From CAZEMR01 sp964513465 (GTDB taxonomy: Bacteria > Bacteroidota > Ignavibacteria > Kapaibacteriales > UBA2268), in assembly GCA_964513465.1 (NCBI GenBank), contig CAZEMR010000048.1, positions 1 to 23,020 on the forward strand: DNA of 23,020 bases, read 5' to 3'. Position 1 is the stretch's first letter. Every line of letters starts with the position of its first letter. The position numbers and the translations under genes were made by a program. The notes under the pieces are model-generated. The model had not been told where the DNA came from and did not search any database. It saw only the letters and a program-made list of their open reading frames with translations. This document shows, piece after piece, positions 7,125-15,080 of the stretch.

Positions 7125-10100
7125 TTATTTCGCGATAAGCAGGCGGCGGGTTTCCGCATAAGGCCCCGACTGCATCCGGATGTAATACACCCCCGAGCCA
7201 AGCTGCGATACGTCGATTCGCGACTGGTATTTACCTTCGTCGAGTGTGGAATTGACCACCTCGGCCGCGCGCTCGCCCATGGAATTATATATAGTAATAC
7301 TTGTATGAGCATTGAGTCCCACGGAATAATCGAGCGTTACCCTGCCCGTGCCCGGATTGGGATATGGCGCCGCCAGCGAATACTTAGTCGTATTCACCGT
7401 AATCAGGCGGTTCTGGGTGGCGCATGTCTGAAGATCGATCGTTACCTCGTCGGGCTGATCGATCAGGCAGTTATAGTCCGCCGCAAATTCCGTAGCAAGC
7501 GTCACAGTCGTTGCCGAATCGTCCGCCAGATATGTTTTGAATGGCACGCTGTGGGCAAGGCTCACGGGGGTGGGGATGGATACTCCGCTGCCTGTGATTT
7601 CGAGCGTACCGGGAGCGGTCTGATCTGCCTCCCACGTCCAGTCGGTCGGCCCCGAGAACCCTTTATCCGAATCGAATTTCAGAATATTCGGGTCATAAGT
7701 CATTATATATTTAATATACTCAACCGGAGCGCCTGCATCGGGAATCGGAGATGTGAAGGCAACGTCGAGGTTTTGGCCCGGCTGCGATTTGATATAATCC
7801 TTTTCGAACTGCCCGGCATAAGCATAAACCAGCCCCATGCCGTAGAATTTTGCAAACGCGTCGCCCTGATCGGTCTCCATCCTGAGCGAGGCCTCGTGCA
7901 TACCCTGATGCGAGGGAGTGAATATCACCAGAATCGAGCCCTCCTCGCCTGGTTCGATTATGGGATTGACCGCAGAGGCTTCGAAGTCTGCGCGGTCGGC
8001 GCCGGTGATCGTAATCGAAAGGATTCTCATCTGAGCGCTCGAATTATTAGTAAACTTCAGCTCGGATTGGGCATATGCGCAAAGGCTTTCCTGCCCGAAA
8101 TTCAGAGTGTCGGGCGTAAGCATAAGCGCAAGCCCGTTGCCGCTCAGCAGAATAGTATCGCGCACCGTGGGTGCTTTCTCCGGGCCGGGCGCGCCGTCGT
8201 GGACGATTTCCAGCCTGCCCGTTCGAAGGCCCGCGTTCTGCGGAGAAAATATTATTTCCATTTGAATCTGCGCATCGGCCGGAACTACAAGGTCGTCCGT
8301 ATCCACCTGTGCTCCGAACGCAAATTCCGAATTATTTTCAATAATATTCATTTCATATATATATAATGGCCCGAACTGGCTCAGATTGCGCAGCGGCAGG
8401 CTGCCGTCGTCGGTCTGACCCGTCCGGGTATCGGCGAATGTGAGATCATCGACCTCGAGCGCGGGATTATAGCCATTGCCCGCAAGCCGCGCCTCGGGTT
8501 CGTCGTTGAATCCTTCGATATTAAACACAAGATAATTTTCCTTAATCCCCTCGCTCTGCGGAACGAACGAGACGGGAATATCGAGCGTTTCGCCCGGCGC
8601 GAGCGAGGTCTCGACCATAGGCAGCTGGGCTGTGAAATTGTCGTCGTTCGCAAATTTCCAGTAAACCGAAAGTATATTTACAGTCGCATTCGATTGATTT
8701 GTAACCACATAAGTAGAATCATTCTCAGTATAAATCCGGCGGTCGCCCCAGTTCATTTCGGCGAGCGGGAAATCGGTCAGCATCCCCTTGCCGTTCAATT
8801 CGGTAAATGGCTGGCCGCAATCGCTAGGAATATTATAATCAATCTGCGCAATCTTCATTTTCTCATCATTTGGCGAAAATCGGAGCCGGAGATCGAGGCA
8901 TCCGCCCGGGGCCAGCGTGAACGGTCCGCCGCCCGATACGAATGCAAAACGCGTGGCATCCGGCCCGGTGATTTGCGCATTGCCGCTAATTTCCGTGGCC
9001 GTCGTATTCTCAAATGCGCAGTCAATATCGAATTCCTCAGGATTGCCGATCGGCACATTCAGAATGCTGACTTTATCGACCGCATGGCCGCCGCATGGCG
9101 CTATCAGCGAGATTGGCGGAGTCGAGCAGGGCGAGCTCGAAAATTGCAGCGTGTATTCGGTGGATTCCGAAGGCGGGTCTTCAGTATAAGTAATCTGAAT
9201 AGTCTTGCTCTGGCCCTTCGCAATCGAATACGGCGGATTCTCCGAAAGCTGGAATGCACCATTATTCGGTGTAATCGAAAATCCCGAGACATCGAAATCG
9301 GAGCCTTCGGCGGTCAGAATAATGTCATGGGTCTGCACGCCCCCACCCGGCGCTCCGAAGTAAAATTCGTCATTATTCAGCGAGATTTCTGCAATACTCG
9401 ATTCCGGCGCAGTATAAGTCACCTCGTCGGATTTGCTGATCCTGCGGAAAGTCACCTTAAGATCGCGTTCGCGCGAGGCTTCGTCGCAGCCATACGGGGC
9501 GGTCCATTCCAGCCTGCAAATATCCCGTCGCTGGATTTCCTCTGCGATCTGGCTATATATACTTGTCAATTGATTTTTATCAGTAATCTCCCACTCATTG
9601 CCTCCGGTTCTTTCGGCAGCATATCCCAGATCGGAGAACATATTCGCGTCGATTGTAATCGCATACATCTGGATACGCGCCTCGAGGCACTGATCGATTA
9701 CCTGCTGATACTTATCGAAGTCATCGTCGGGCTGACCGTCGGTCAGAAATACGATCACACGGCGGACATCCTCCGGGCGGCTTTTCAAAAGGTCAATCGC
9801 ACCCAGACCGGGTTTTAAAAATGCCGGATTGAACAAAGTGCGGCCCGCCCAGGTACGCAGATTATCAAGATATGTATGCAGATCGGCTTTGTTATTCTTA
9901 AATACCGATGTGCCGCTTACCCGGCCAGTCCAGTCGACCACATCGCCGGCGAACGAAGTAATCGCCACCGCCGTCCGCGGAGTATAATTGATCGAATCCA
10001 CAAATGCACGGGCGGCTATCTCGACCCAGTCGAACTTGCGGCTGCTTCCCAGACCGGGCTCGTCCATCGACGGACTGGCGTCTATCACCAGCACTACCGA

Positions 10101-10379
10101 CACCGGCGGCACAAAGTCAACTTCATCGCAGCGAAGCTCGAGCGTCGATTGCATATTCCGGCCGTTTTCCAACACTTCGAATTCATTGATCTGCAGATTC
10201 TGGTAATCCTGGCCGACTTGATTCTTGGCATTGAAAAATGCCCGGACTGTGGGCCAGTTGTCAGTATTTACGGAATAAACATTGAATACCTGCGCCACCA
10301 ATACTGGCGAGGCAATAAAAAAAATCAATAAAATCAACATTAAAAGCGTTTTAATATTGCGGGGTTTAGTCGGATTCAT
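7125..10379 (-). CDS. Secreted VWA-domain surface protein with Ig-like repeats and type IX secretion sorting domain
   Basis: This is a 1084-residue exported protein. The signal peptide spans residues 1 to about 29 (hydrophobic LLMLILLIFFIASPVLVA, then Q). A von Willebrand factor A domain (about 94-285) carries the metal-site motif D100-A-S-P-S104 and a later LTDGQPDDD, so it should bind a divalent ion and act in adhesion. It is followed by several choice-of-anchor-D (ASPM/SPD-2/Hydin-like) beta-sandwich repeats, seen as NFGQESL...LKFTNNSS...IIEPGEEGSILVIFTP. Next is a cohesin-like region (about 850-990, YDPNILKFDSDKGF). The last 80 or so residues are a Por/T9SS C-terminal sorting domain (YPNPGTGRVTLDYS, ITIYNSMGE, GVYYIRMQSG). 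Such proteins cross the outer membrane and are anchored or released by the type IX system. No T9SS machinery genes are visible here. The gene is divergent from the propeller gene across a 176-base AT-rich spacer and ends in a strong terminator. Confidence 0.88.
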   Translation of the reverse strand: MNPTKPRNIKTLLMLILLIFFIASPVLVAQVFNVYSVNTDNWPTVRAFFNAKNQVGQDYQNLQINEFEVLENGRNMQSTLELRCDEVDFVPPVSVVLVIDASPSMDEPGLGSSRKFDWVEIAARAFVDSINYTPRTAVAITSFAGDVVDWTGRVSGTSVFKNNKADLHTYLDNLRTWAGRTLFNPAFLKPGLGAIDLLKSRPEDVRRVIVFLTDGQPDDDFDKYQQVIDQCLEARIQMYAITIDANMFSDLGYAAERTGGNEWEITDKNQLTSIYSQIAEEIQRRDICRLEWTAPYGCDEASRERDLKVTFRRISKSDEVTYTAPESSIAEISLNNDEFYFGAPGGGVQTHDIILTAEGSDFDVSGFSITPNNGAFQLSENPPYSIAKGQSKTIQITYTEDPPSESTEYTLQFSSSPCSTPPISLIAPCGGHAVDKVSILNVPIGNPEEFDIDCAFENTTATEISGNAQITGPDATRFAFVSGGGPFTLAPGGCLDLRLRFSPNDEKMKIAQIDYNIPSDCGQPFTELNGKGMLTDFPLAEMNWGDRRIYTENDSTYVVTNQSNATVNILSVYWKFANDDNFTAQLPMVETSLAPGETLDIPVSFVPQSEGIKENYLVFNIEGFNDEPEARLAGNGYNPALEVDDLTFADTRTGQTDDGSLPLRNLSQFGPLYIYEMNIIENNSEFAFGAQVDTDDLVVPADAQIQMEIIFSPQNAGLRTGRLEIVHDGAPGPEKAPTVRDTILLSGNGLALMLTPDTLNFGQESLCAYAQSELKFTNNSSAQMRILSITITGADRADFEASAVNPIIEPGEEGSILVIFTPSHQGMHEASLRMETDQGDAFAKFYGMGLVYAYAGQFEKDYIKSQPGQNLDVAFTSPIPDAGAPVEYIKYIMTYDPNILKFDSDKGFSGPTDWTWEADQTAPGTLEITGSGVSIPTPVSLAHSVPFKTYLADDSATTVTLATEFAADYNCLIDQPDEVTIDLQTCATQNRLITVNTTKYSLAAPYPNPGTGRVTLDYSVGLNAHTSITIYNSMGERAAEVVNSTLDEGKYQSRIDVSQLGSGVYYIRMQSGPYAETRRLLIAK

Positions 10380-10494
10380 AATGCTGCTCCGATGAATTTG
10401 ATAGAAATGTATTAATTTGTTATTTTTCGAAAAGAGAGATAAGACTTAATAAATGTATGCACATATTTATTAAACGAACAGTCCATAGGTCAAA

Positions 10495-10522
10495 TTGTCA
10501 CATATATTTATATATTTATAAA
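10495..10522 (+). promoter_or_regulatory. Candidate sigma-70-like promoter for the secreted propeller gene
   Basis: TTGTCA (10495-10500) and TATAAA (10517-10522) are separated by 16 bases, about 33 bases before the ATG at 10556. The spacer is very AT-rich, so chance matches are easy, and many Bacteroidota-type promoters use a different consensus. Confidence 0.35.
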
Positions 10523-10555
10523 AATTTTTTAATCAAGATATTTTCCGCATGACGC

Positions 10556-11785
10556 ATGAACAAATTACCCTTAATTATATTGTTAATATTCATTTCAATC
10601 ACAGCGGCGCGCGCCGATAAATGCGCCGACTACCTCCTGCTCGATGGCACCGAACCTATCGCGGCTTACGGTATCGACACCACAGGCCACTGGTGGGCGC
10701 TCACTGCCCCCTTTACCGGCAGCTACCGCCTGACAATCGACGGCGAGGAAAGCGATGTTTATACTAAAATCACAAATCTGCACTTCTCTCCTGATGGCAG
10801 CGGCTGGGCATATTTCGGGCTTTATTCCGGCGGGTGGAATCTCGTCACCCGCGATTCTATTATCCCGCTGCGCGGAGGCACACCCGGCGAAATAGCCTAT
10901 AGCCCCGATGGATACATAGTTTACAGCTATTTCGAAGGAGAACTCGAGAACATTATTAACGGCGAAGAAAAATTCGAGGTATATCGCCGCGCCGGCCCGA
11001 TTTACCTAAGCCACCGCGGTCGCAAAATCGCCTTCGCCGGCCGCCGCGGCAACGGATATGTGCTCAATATCAACGGCCGGGAGACTCCCGTATTCGACAA
11101 AATCGTCCCATTCGGATACTGGCAGGACGGGTCGCTGGTTTATGGCGCAGGATCGGTCGGCAATATGGAAATCTACCGCCGTGGACGCGTTATCTCCGAG
11201 CCATATGCAAATATTCACGAAGCGGCAATTAATTATATGGGAACCGTAGCCGGGGGGATTGTTGAATTCAGCTCGGGCGAATACGGCGGAATAGTAATCA
11301 GCGACGAATTCTATGAGCCGCTGCTTAGCCGGCTATACGACAAAGCCTACAATATGGCGCTGCACCCCACGCTGCCAATGATGGCATTCAACGCTATCGA
11401 GGATAACACAAGCCTGGTAGTGATGAACACCGCCGAATACTCCGGCGGCGAGGTAACCGGCCGACCGCATTTTACTTACGACGGCCGTGATCTATACTAT
11501 GTCGGCTGCGATGCGATCGACTGTTTCGTCGGCGTCAACGGCCGCAATTATGAAATATACAAGCAGCTCAATGTTCGCGCCAATTATGCAATGAAACCAA
11601 AAAGCAATACAATTGCCTACTCCGGCGGCACCAATATGATTATGCAGGACCTGATCTCACGAGAAATGTACGCCGGCATGATGGTCGACGAAACCCAACC
11701 CCCGATATACAACTGGCGAGAAGGCGTTTACGAAGCCCTCGGCCGCATCGGCAACCGCCTCTATCTGCTCACCTGCCGCGCGTGA
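10556..11785 (+). CDS. Secreted beta-propeller-like protein of unknown function
   Basis: This 409-residue protein has a clear signal peptide (residues 1-20, hydrophobic LPLIILLIFISITAARA), so it is exported to the periplasm or beyond. The mature part is made of repeated short beta-strand units. Some resemble TolB/PD40 propeller blades: LHFSPDGSGWAYFG, IAYSPDGYIVYSYF, LSHRGRKIAFAG, LHPTLPMMAFNA, FTYDGRDLYYVG. This suggests a six- or seven-bladed propeller used for binding rather than catalysis. Three cysteines (CDAIDC and a C-terminal C) lie in the second half, and C23 near the mature N-terminus could pair with one of them. There is no lipobox and no T9SS C-terminal domain. It is transcribed divergently from the VWA/T9SS gene and has no same-strand neighbour, so its partner is unknown. 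An 8-base AT-rich inverted repeat (arms 11784-11791 and 11808-11815) overlaps its stop and is at best a weak terminator. Confidence 0.75.
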   Translation: MNKLPLIILLIFISITAARADKCADYLLLDGTEPIAAYGIDTTGHWWALTAPFTGSYRLTIDGEESDVYTKITNLHFSPDGSGWAYFGLYSGGWNLVTRDSIIPLRGGTPGEIAYSPDGYIVYSYFEGELENIINGEEKFEVYRRAGPIYLSHRGRKIAFAGRRGNGYVLNINGRETPVFDKIVPFGYWQDGSLVYGAGSVGNMEIYRRGRVISEPYANIHEAAINYMGTVAGGIVEFSSGEYGGIVISDEFYEPLLSRLYDKAYNMALHPTLPMMAFNAIEDNTSLVVMNTAEYSGGEVTGRPHFTYDGRDLYYVGCDAIDCFVGVNGRNYEIYKQLNVRANYAMKPKSNTIAYSGGTNMIMQDLISREMYAGMMVDETQPPIYNWREGVYEALGRIGNRLYLLTCRA

Positions 11786-11833
11786 AATAATTACATCATA
11801 AATTTTTATTATTTCAAAATTGATTTGAAGAGG

Positions 11834-12012
11834 GATTGCTACGTCGCTGGCGCTCCTCGTAATGACTTGCAAGCGGCTGTTCGTCAACGGGCTTAAGCCC
11901 GTTGCTGCGATGGATTGGCCTGACACGAGCTGCAACAGATGGCTTCAGCCCTCTGAGAATCCTTGAAGGGCCGCACCTGCGGTTTGTCACTACGAGCGCA
12001 GCGAAGCAGTCT
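11834..12012. repeat. Dispersed intergenic repeat: imperfect terminal inverted repeats enclosing three palindromes
   Basis: The left end (11834-11866, beginning GATTGCTACGTCGCTGG) and the right end (11986-12012, beginning GTCACTACGAGCGCAGCG) are imperfect inverted copies of each other. They match a sequence type I recognise from memory as a common bacterial intergenic repeat (GTCATTGCGAGGAGCGAAGC...). Between them lie a perfect 20-base palindrome (11885-11904), the imperfect AGATGGCTTCAGCCCTCT (11939-11956) and CCGCACCTGCGG (11971-11982). No coding potential is evident. It occupies most of the 263-base space between the propeller gene and dnaB and reads like a REP or miniature-element insertion. 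Confidence 0.7.
11885..11904. repeat. Perfect 20-base palindrome within the intergenic repeat
   Basis: CAACGGGCTTAAGCCCGTTG is identical to its own reverse complement and could form a 10-base-pair cruciform or hairpin arm. It belongs to the repeat at 11834-12012. Confidence 0.85.
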
Positions 12013-12048
12013 CACTCCACAAATTCATAATTTGAAATTCATAATTCA

Positions 12049-13494
12049 TCAGAATCCGGGCTCTTCGTCCTCAAGTTTCATTATATTGGCGGGCGGTTCT
12101 TCATATTGATAGGCCAGATTCTCGAATCGCGCAAAGTCCTTCTGGAATGCCACTTTGATATTACCTATCGGGCCGTTCCTCTGCTTGCCGATTATTATCT
12201 CGGCTGTGCCCTCGGTTGGGGTGCCATCATCGTAAGCAGCCTCGTGATAAACCTCCGGACGGTTTACGAACATAACAACGTCGGCGTCCTGCTCTATCGA
12301 TCCGGATTCGCGAAGATCGCTCAGCATCGGACGGCGGTCCTTGCGGGCTTCGATCGATCGATTTAGCTGGGCGAGCGCAACCACAGGGATATTCAATTCC
12401 TTGGCAATCGATTTAAGCGCCTGCGAGATCATCGATATTTCCCGCTCGCGGCTCTCTGCCTTAGGCGAATGCATTAACTGCAGGTAATCAATAAATACAA
12501 TTTTTATTCCGTATTCGGCTTTCAGGCGGCGGCATTTTGCCCGAAGCTCCATAATCGTCAGCATCGGACTGTCGTCGATAATTATCGGAGAATCCGAGAG
12601 CTTACCCAGCGAATGCACAATCTTGGTCATATCGTCCTGGCTCACCATTCCAGTACGGATTTTCTGCTGATTTATTCGCGATTCAGCGCTCAATAAACGT
12701 ATAACAAGCTGCTGGGATGACATTTCTATCGAGAAAAACGCTACCGGCTCCTTGTATTCGACCGCCATATTCCGCGCCATCGAAAGCGCAAGAGCAGTCT
12801 TACCCATCGACGGGCGCGCTGCAATAATCACAAGATCCGAATTCTGGAATCCGCCAAGCATTTTGTCCAGCTCGCGGAATCCCGACTCAATACCCGTAAG
12901 CCCCGAGCTGTCGCGCTCGGCCAGTCGGTTTATCAAGTCGATGGTTTCGTGGGCTACCTTTTTGATATGCTCATATCCCCGGCGGAAGCGCTTTTCGGCG
13001 ATTTTGAATATCTCGGCCTCGGCGTTATCGATTTCCTCGAGCGCATCGGTCGAATCATCGTAAGCATTTGTCAGAATCATGCCAGATGCGTCTATCAACT
13101 GGCGCTTCAGCGCTTTTTCCTGAACGATCCAGGCGTGGTATTCCACATTTGCAGCGGTCGGAGTACGACCATTTATTTCGGTCAGATAATACGCTCCACC
13201 AACAAAATCGAGAGCGCCTTCCTTGCTCAGCTCATTGCTCAGAGTGATTATATCAACGCTGATGCCGCTGTCGAACATTCGCAGAATAGTCTCGAATATC
13301 TTTTTATGAGCGGGGTTATAAAAGCTCTCCGGCTCGAGCACATCGATTGCTTTGGCGATTGCCTGGCGGTCGAGCATCATCGATCCGAGTACGGCGATTT
13401 CGGCTTCCGTGGCGTGCGGCGGCACCTTGTTGCCCAGCATCGGCAACGGGCCGTCGCTGAATCTGCGTTCTGACTTTTTCTTGGGATAACTCAT
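12049..13494 (-). CDS. dnaB: Replicative DNA helicase DnaB
   Basis: DnaB is the hexameric 5'-3' helicase that unwinds DNA at the replication fork. The N-terminal domain (about 28-125) begins VPPHATEAEIAVLGSMMLD, the standard DnaB opening. The RecA-like C-terminal domain carries Walker A ARPSMGKT (about 226-233), AFFSIEMSSQQLVIR, Walker B VFIDYLQLM, VVALAQLNRSIEARKDRRPMLSDLRESGSIEQDAD, and the C-terminal IIIGKQRNGPIG. The length of about 481 residues is normal and no intein interrupts the motifs. I chose ATG 13494 (MSYPKKK); a TTG at 13500, two codons upstream, has AGGA six bases before it and is a real alternative. The gene stands alone on the minus strand between the repeat element and a 344-base spacer. 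Confidence 0.97.
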   Translation of the reverse strand: MSYPKKKSERRFSDGPLPMLGNKVPPHATEAEIAVLGSMMLDRQAIAKAIDVLEPESFYNPAHKKIFETILRMFDSGISVDIITLSNELSKEGALDFVGGAYYLTEINGRTPTAANVEYHAWIVQEKALKRQLIDASGMILTNAYDDSTDALEEIDNAEAEIFKIAEKRFRRGYEHIKKVAHETIDLINRLAERDSSGLTGIESGFRELDKMLGGFQNSDLVIIAARPSMGKTALALSMARNMAVEYKEPVAFFSIEMSSQQLVIRLLSAESRINQQKIRTGMVSQDDMTKIVHSLGKLSDSPIIIDDSPMLTIMELRAKCRRLKAEYGIKIVFIDYLQLMHSPKAESREREISMISQALKSIAKELNIPVVALAQLNRSIEARKDRRPMLSDLRESGSIEQDADVVMFVNRPEVYHEAAYDDGTPTEGTAEIIIGKQRNGPIGNIKVAFQKDFARFENLAYQYEEPPANIMKLEDEEPGF

Positions 13495-13713
13495 TTTCAA
13501 TATATTTCCTGATTAATAAACGCGAATTTGAAAGACTGATGACTGCGATGATTTATTGCAAAATCGAATAGAAGCAATCTAATAAAATGAGAAAAAAGCT
13601 TTTCCACGATGAACGACTCTTTTTCAACATATTTCAAACATCGAAATATGATTGAATCAAAAAATAAATTTAGCTTAAACTATATGCCTGCATAATTCGT
13701 GGAACTAAAAAGC

Positions 13714-13740
13714 AGCGCCCGCCGTTTTTCAAGCGGCGCT
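13714..13740 (-). terminator. Terminator-like hairpin upstream of dnaB
   Basis: AGCGCC (13714-13719) pairs with GGCGCT (13735-13740), or alternatively CGCCG (13720-13724) with CGGCG (13734-13738). Read on the minus strand the stem is followed by GCTTTTTAG, as in an intrinsic terminator. No minus-strand gene ends here, so it would act on a dnaB leader or on antisense transcription from the receiver-kinase gene. Confidence 0.35.
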
Positions 13741-13770
13741 TCCCTCATATAAAAAAAATATTTCTTTTAC

Positions 13771-13800
13771 TTGATGAGATATTTTTTGTATTTTTATACA
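13771..13800 (+). promoter_or_regulatory. Candidate promoter for the receiver-kinase gene
   Basis: TTGATG (13771-13776) and TATACA (13795-13800) are 18 bases apart and about 45 bases before the ATG at 13845. The match is moderate and the surroundings are AT-rich, so confidence is low. Confidence 0.3.
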
Positions 13801-13844
13801 ATATATTAAATCATATTCATTTTGACTGAATTAAATTCCGGATA

Positions 13845-14954
13845 ATGAAAAAAGTTCTGGTAATCGACGACGCTGAATTCATTCTCGAGAGCACTTCCAC
13901 ACTGCTTAGGTTCGAGGGCTATGAGGTATTTACCGCATCCGACGGCGTATCCGGCGTCGAGAATGCCCTCCAGTACAAGCCCGACCTCATACTCTGCGAT
14001 ATTTCCATGCCCGGAATGGACGGCTATGGAGTGCTCGAAAAAATCCGCAGCAATGCCGAAACCGCCACCACTCCATTCATTTTTCTGACGGCATTCACCG
14101 AAAAATCCAATATGCGCGCCGGTATGGAAATGGGCGCCGACGACTTCATCGTCAAGCCATATACCCGCGACGAACTTATCGCCGCTATCGACGCACAGTG
14201 GAAGAAGCATTCTTACTACGAACGCCAGGTGCAGGAAAAGGTCGAGGAAGTCGGCCGCAACGTAACTTACGCGCTGCCTCACGAATTCCGAACCGTACTA
14301 AATCAGGTCGTGGGATCGGCGAAATACCTGAACAACAATCCCGAGGACGTCGCCGCCGACGAAATCAAGGAGCTGAGCGAGGACATAATCTCCTCGGCGC
14401 AGCGGCTCTTGAAAATCACCGAAAATTTCCTGATTTATGTGCGCATCGAATCATTCGCCAGCAACCAGGAAAAACGCAAGCAGCTCCGGAACTACCGCAC
14501 CGACGAACCCGGCGCGATGGTAGCCGACATAGCGTCGCTCGTAGCCCAGCGCTACGAACGAAGCGACGACCTGAAGGTAACCGGCGAAGTCGAGGATATC
14601 TCAGTCGAAATTTCCACCGAAAGCTATCATAAAATCGTCGACGAATTGCTCGATAACGCCATCAAATTCTCCGAGCCGGGCACCCCGATCAAATTAAACA
14701 TATGGCTCGAAGAAGGCCTGATGTTCATCGAACTGATCGACCAGGGCCGCGGGATGTCGCGCGAGCAGATTGCCAGCGTGGGCGCCTATATCCAGTTCGA
14801 ACGTTCGATTTACGAACAGCAGGGCGTGGGCCTCGGACTGGTAATTGCCAAGCGCCTCGTCGAGCTCCACGATGGCAGCTTCGAGATCGAAAGCGAGGAA
14901 GGAGTCGGCACCCGGGTATGCCTTTCGCTGCCGACAGCACCTCAGCCAACCTGA
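13845..14954 (+). CDS. Receiver-first hybrid histidine kinase
   Basis: This 369-residue soluble signalling protein has its domains in the reverse order of a usual hybrid kinase. A CheY-like receiver (1-120) has the acidic pair D8/D9, phospho-acceptor D52 (LILCDISMPGMDG), T82 and K104 in VKPY. A short HisKA-like region follows, with H146 in ALPHEFRTVLN. The HATPase domain has N-box N271 (ELLDNAIKFS), G1 DQGRGM (299-304) and G2 GVGLGL (327-332). All residues needed for phosphorylation and ATP binding appear present. Such proteins take phosphate at the receiver from another kinase and adjust their own kinase activity. The orphan PAS kinase at 623-3403 is a possible but unproven partner. No output DNA-binding domain is present. 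A GGA lies shortly before the ATG. It appears to be a single-gene unit, 126 bases before the exporter gene. Confidence 0.92.
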   Translation: MKKVLVIDDAEFILESTSTLLRFEGYEVFTASDGVSGVENALQYKPDLILCDISMPGMDGYGVLEKIRSNAETATTPFIFLTAFTEKSNMRAGMEMGADDFIVKPYTRDELIAAIDAQWKKHSYYERQVQEKVEEVGRNVTYALPHEFRTVLNQVVGSAKYLNNNPEDVAADEIKELSEDIISSAQRLLKITENFLIYVRIESFASNQEKRKQLRNYRTDEPGAMVADIASLVAQRYERSDDLKVTGEVEDISVEISTESYHKIVDELLDNAIKFSEPGTPIKLNIWLEEGLMFIELIDQGRGMSREQIASVGAYIQFERSIYEQQGVGLGLVIAKRLVELHDGSFEIESEEGVGTRVCLSLPTAPQPT

Positions 14955-15080
14955 TTTTTTTTAAAAAATTATTCAAACACTTTGGTTAACCATATTTATA
15001 CGGGATAACCGGCTGTGTCAAATATTCTCCCGCCTCGATCGACTTTTTTATATTATATTTATATCCCGAATTCCTGATCA

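Larger units (their letters stand above)
13501..13844. other. Divergent intergenic region between dnaB and the receiver-kinase gene
   Basis: This AT-rich stretch has no coding potential that I can support and no tRNA. It must contain the promoters for dnaB (leftward) and the receiver-kinase gene (rightward). It also holds a minus-strand terminator-like hairpin at 13714-13740 and a possible plus-strand promoter at 13771-13800. I see no DnaA-box cluster or direct-repeat array. Confidence 0.6.

Noticed and set aside
8694..9818. Long plus-strand open frame of 374 codons, and a similar one at 7305-8366
   Set aside because: Both are antisense to the VWA/T9SS gene, whose translation has clear domains. 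The antisense proteins are Arg/Ile-rich without recognisable motifs.
11657..11935. Minus-strand open frame of 92 codons running from the repeat into the propeller gene
   Set aside because: It straddles the repeat element and is antisense to the propeller gene, with no motif support.
13501..13844. Possible replication origin near dnaB
   Set aside because: There is no DnaA-box cluster, no AT-rich 13-mer array and no dnaA or dnaN nearby; dnaB position alone does not mark oriC.
14982..15010. GGTTAACC palindrome and nearby GGATAACC before the exporter gene
   Set aside because: It is short and AT-rich, without a T-run or consistent spacing. I could not call it a terminator or an operator.
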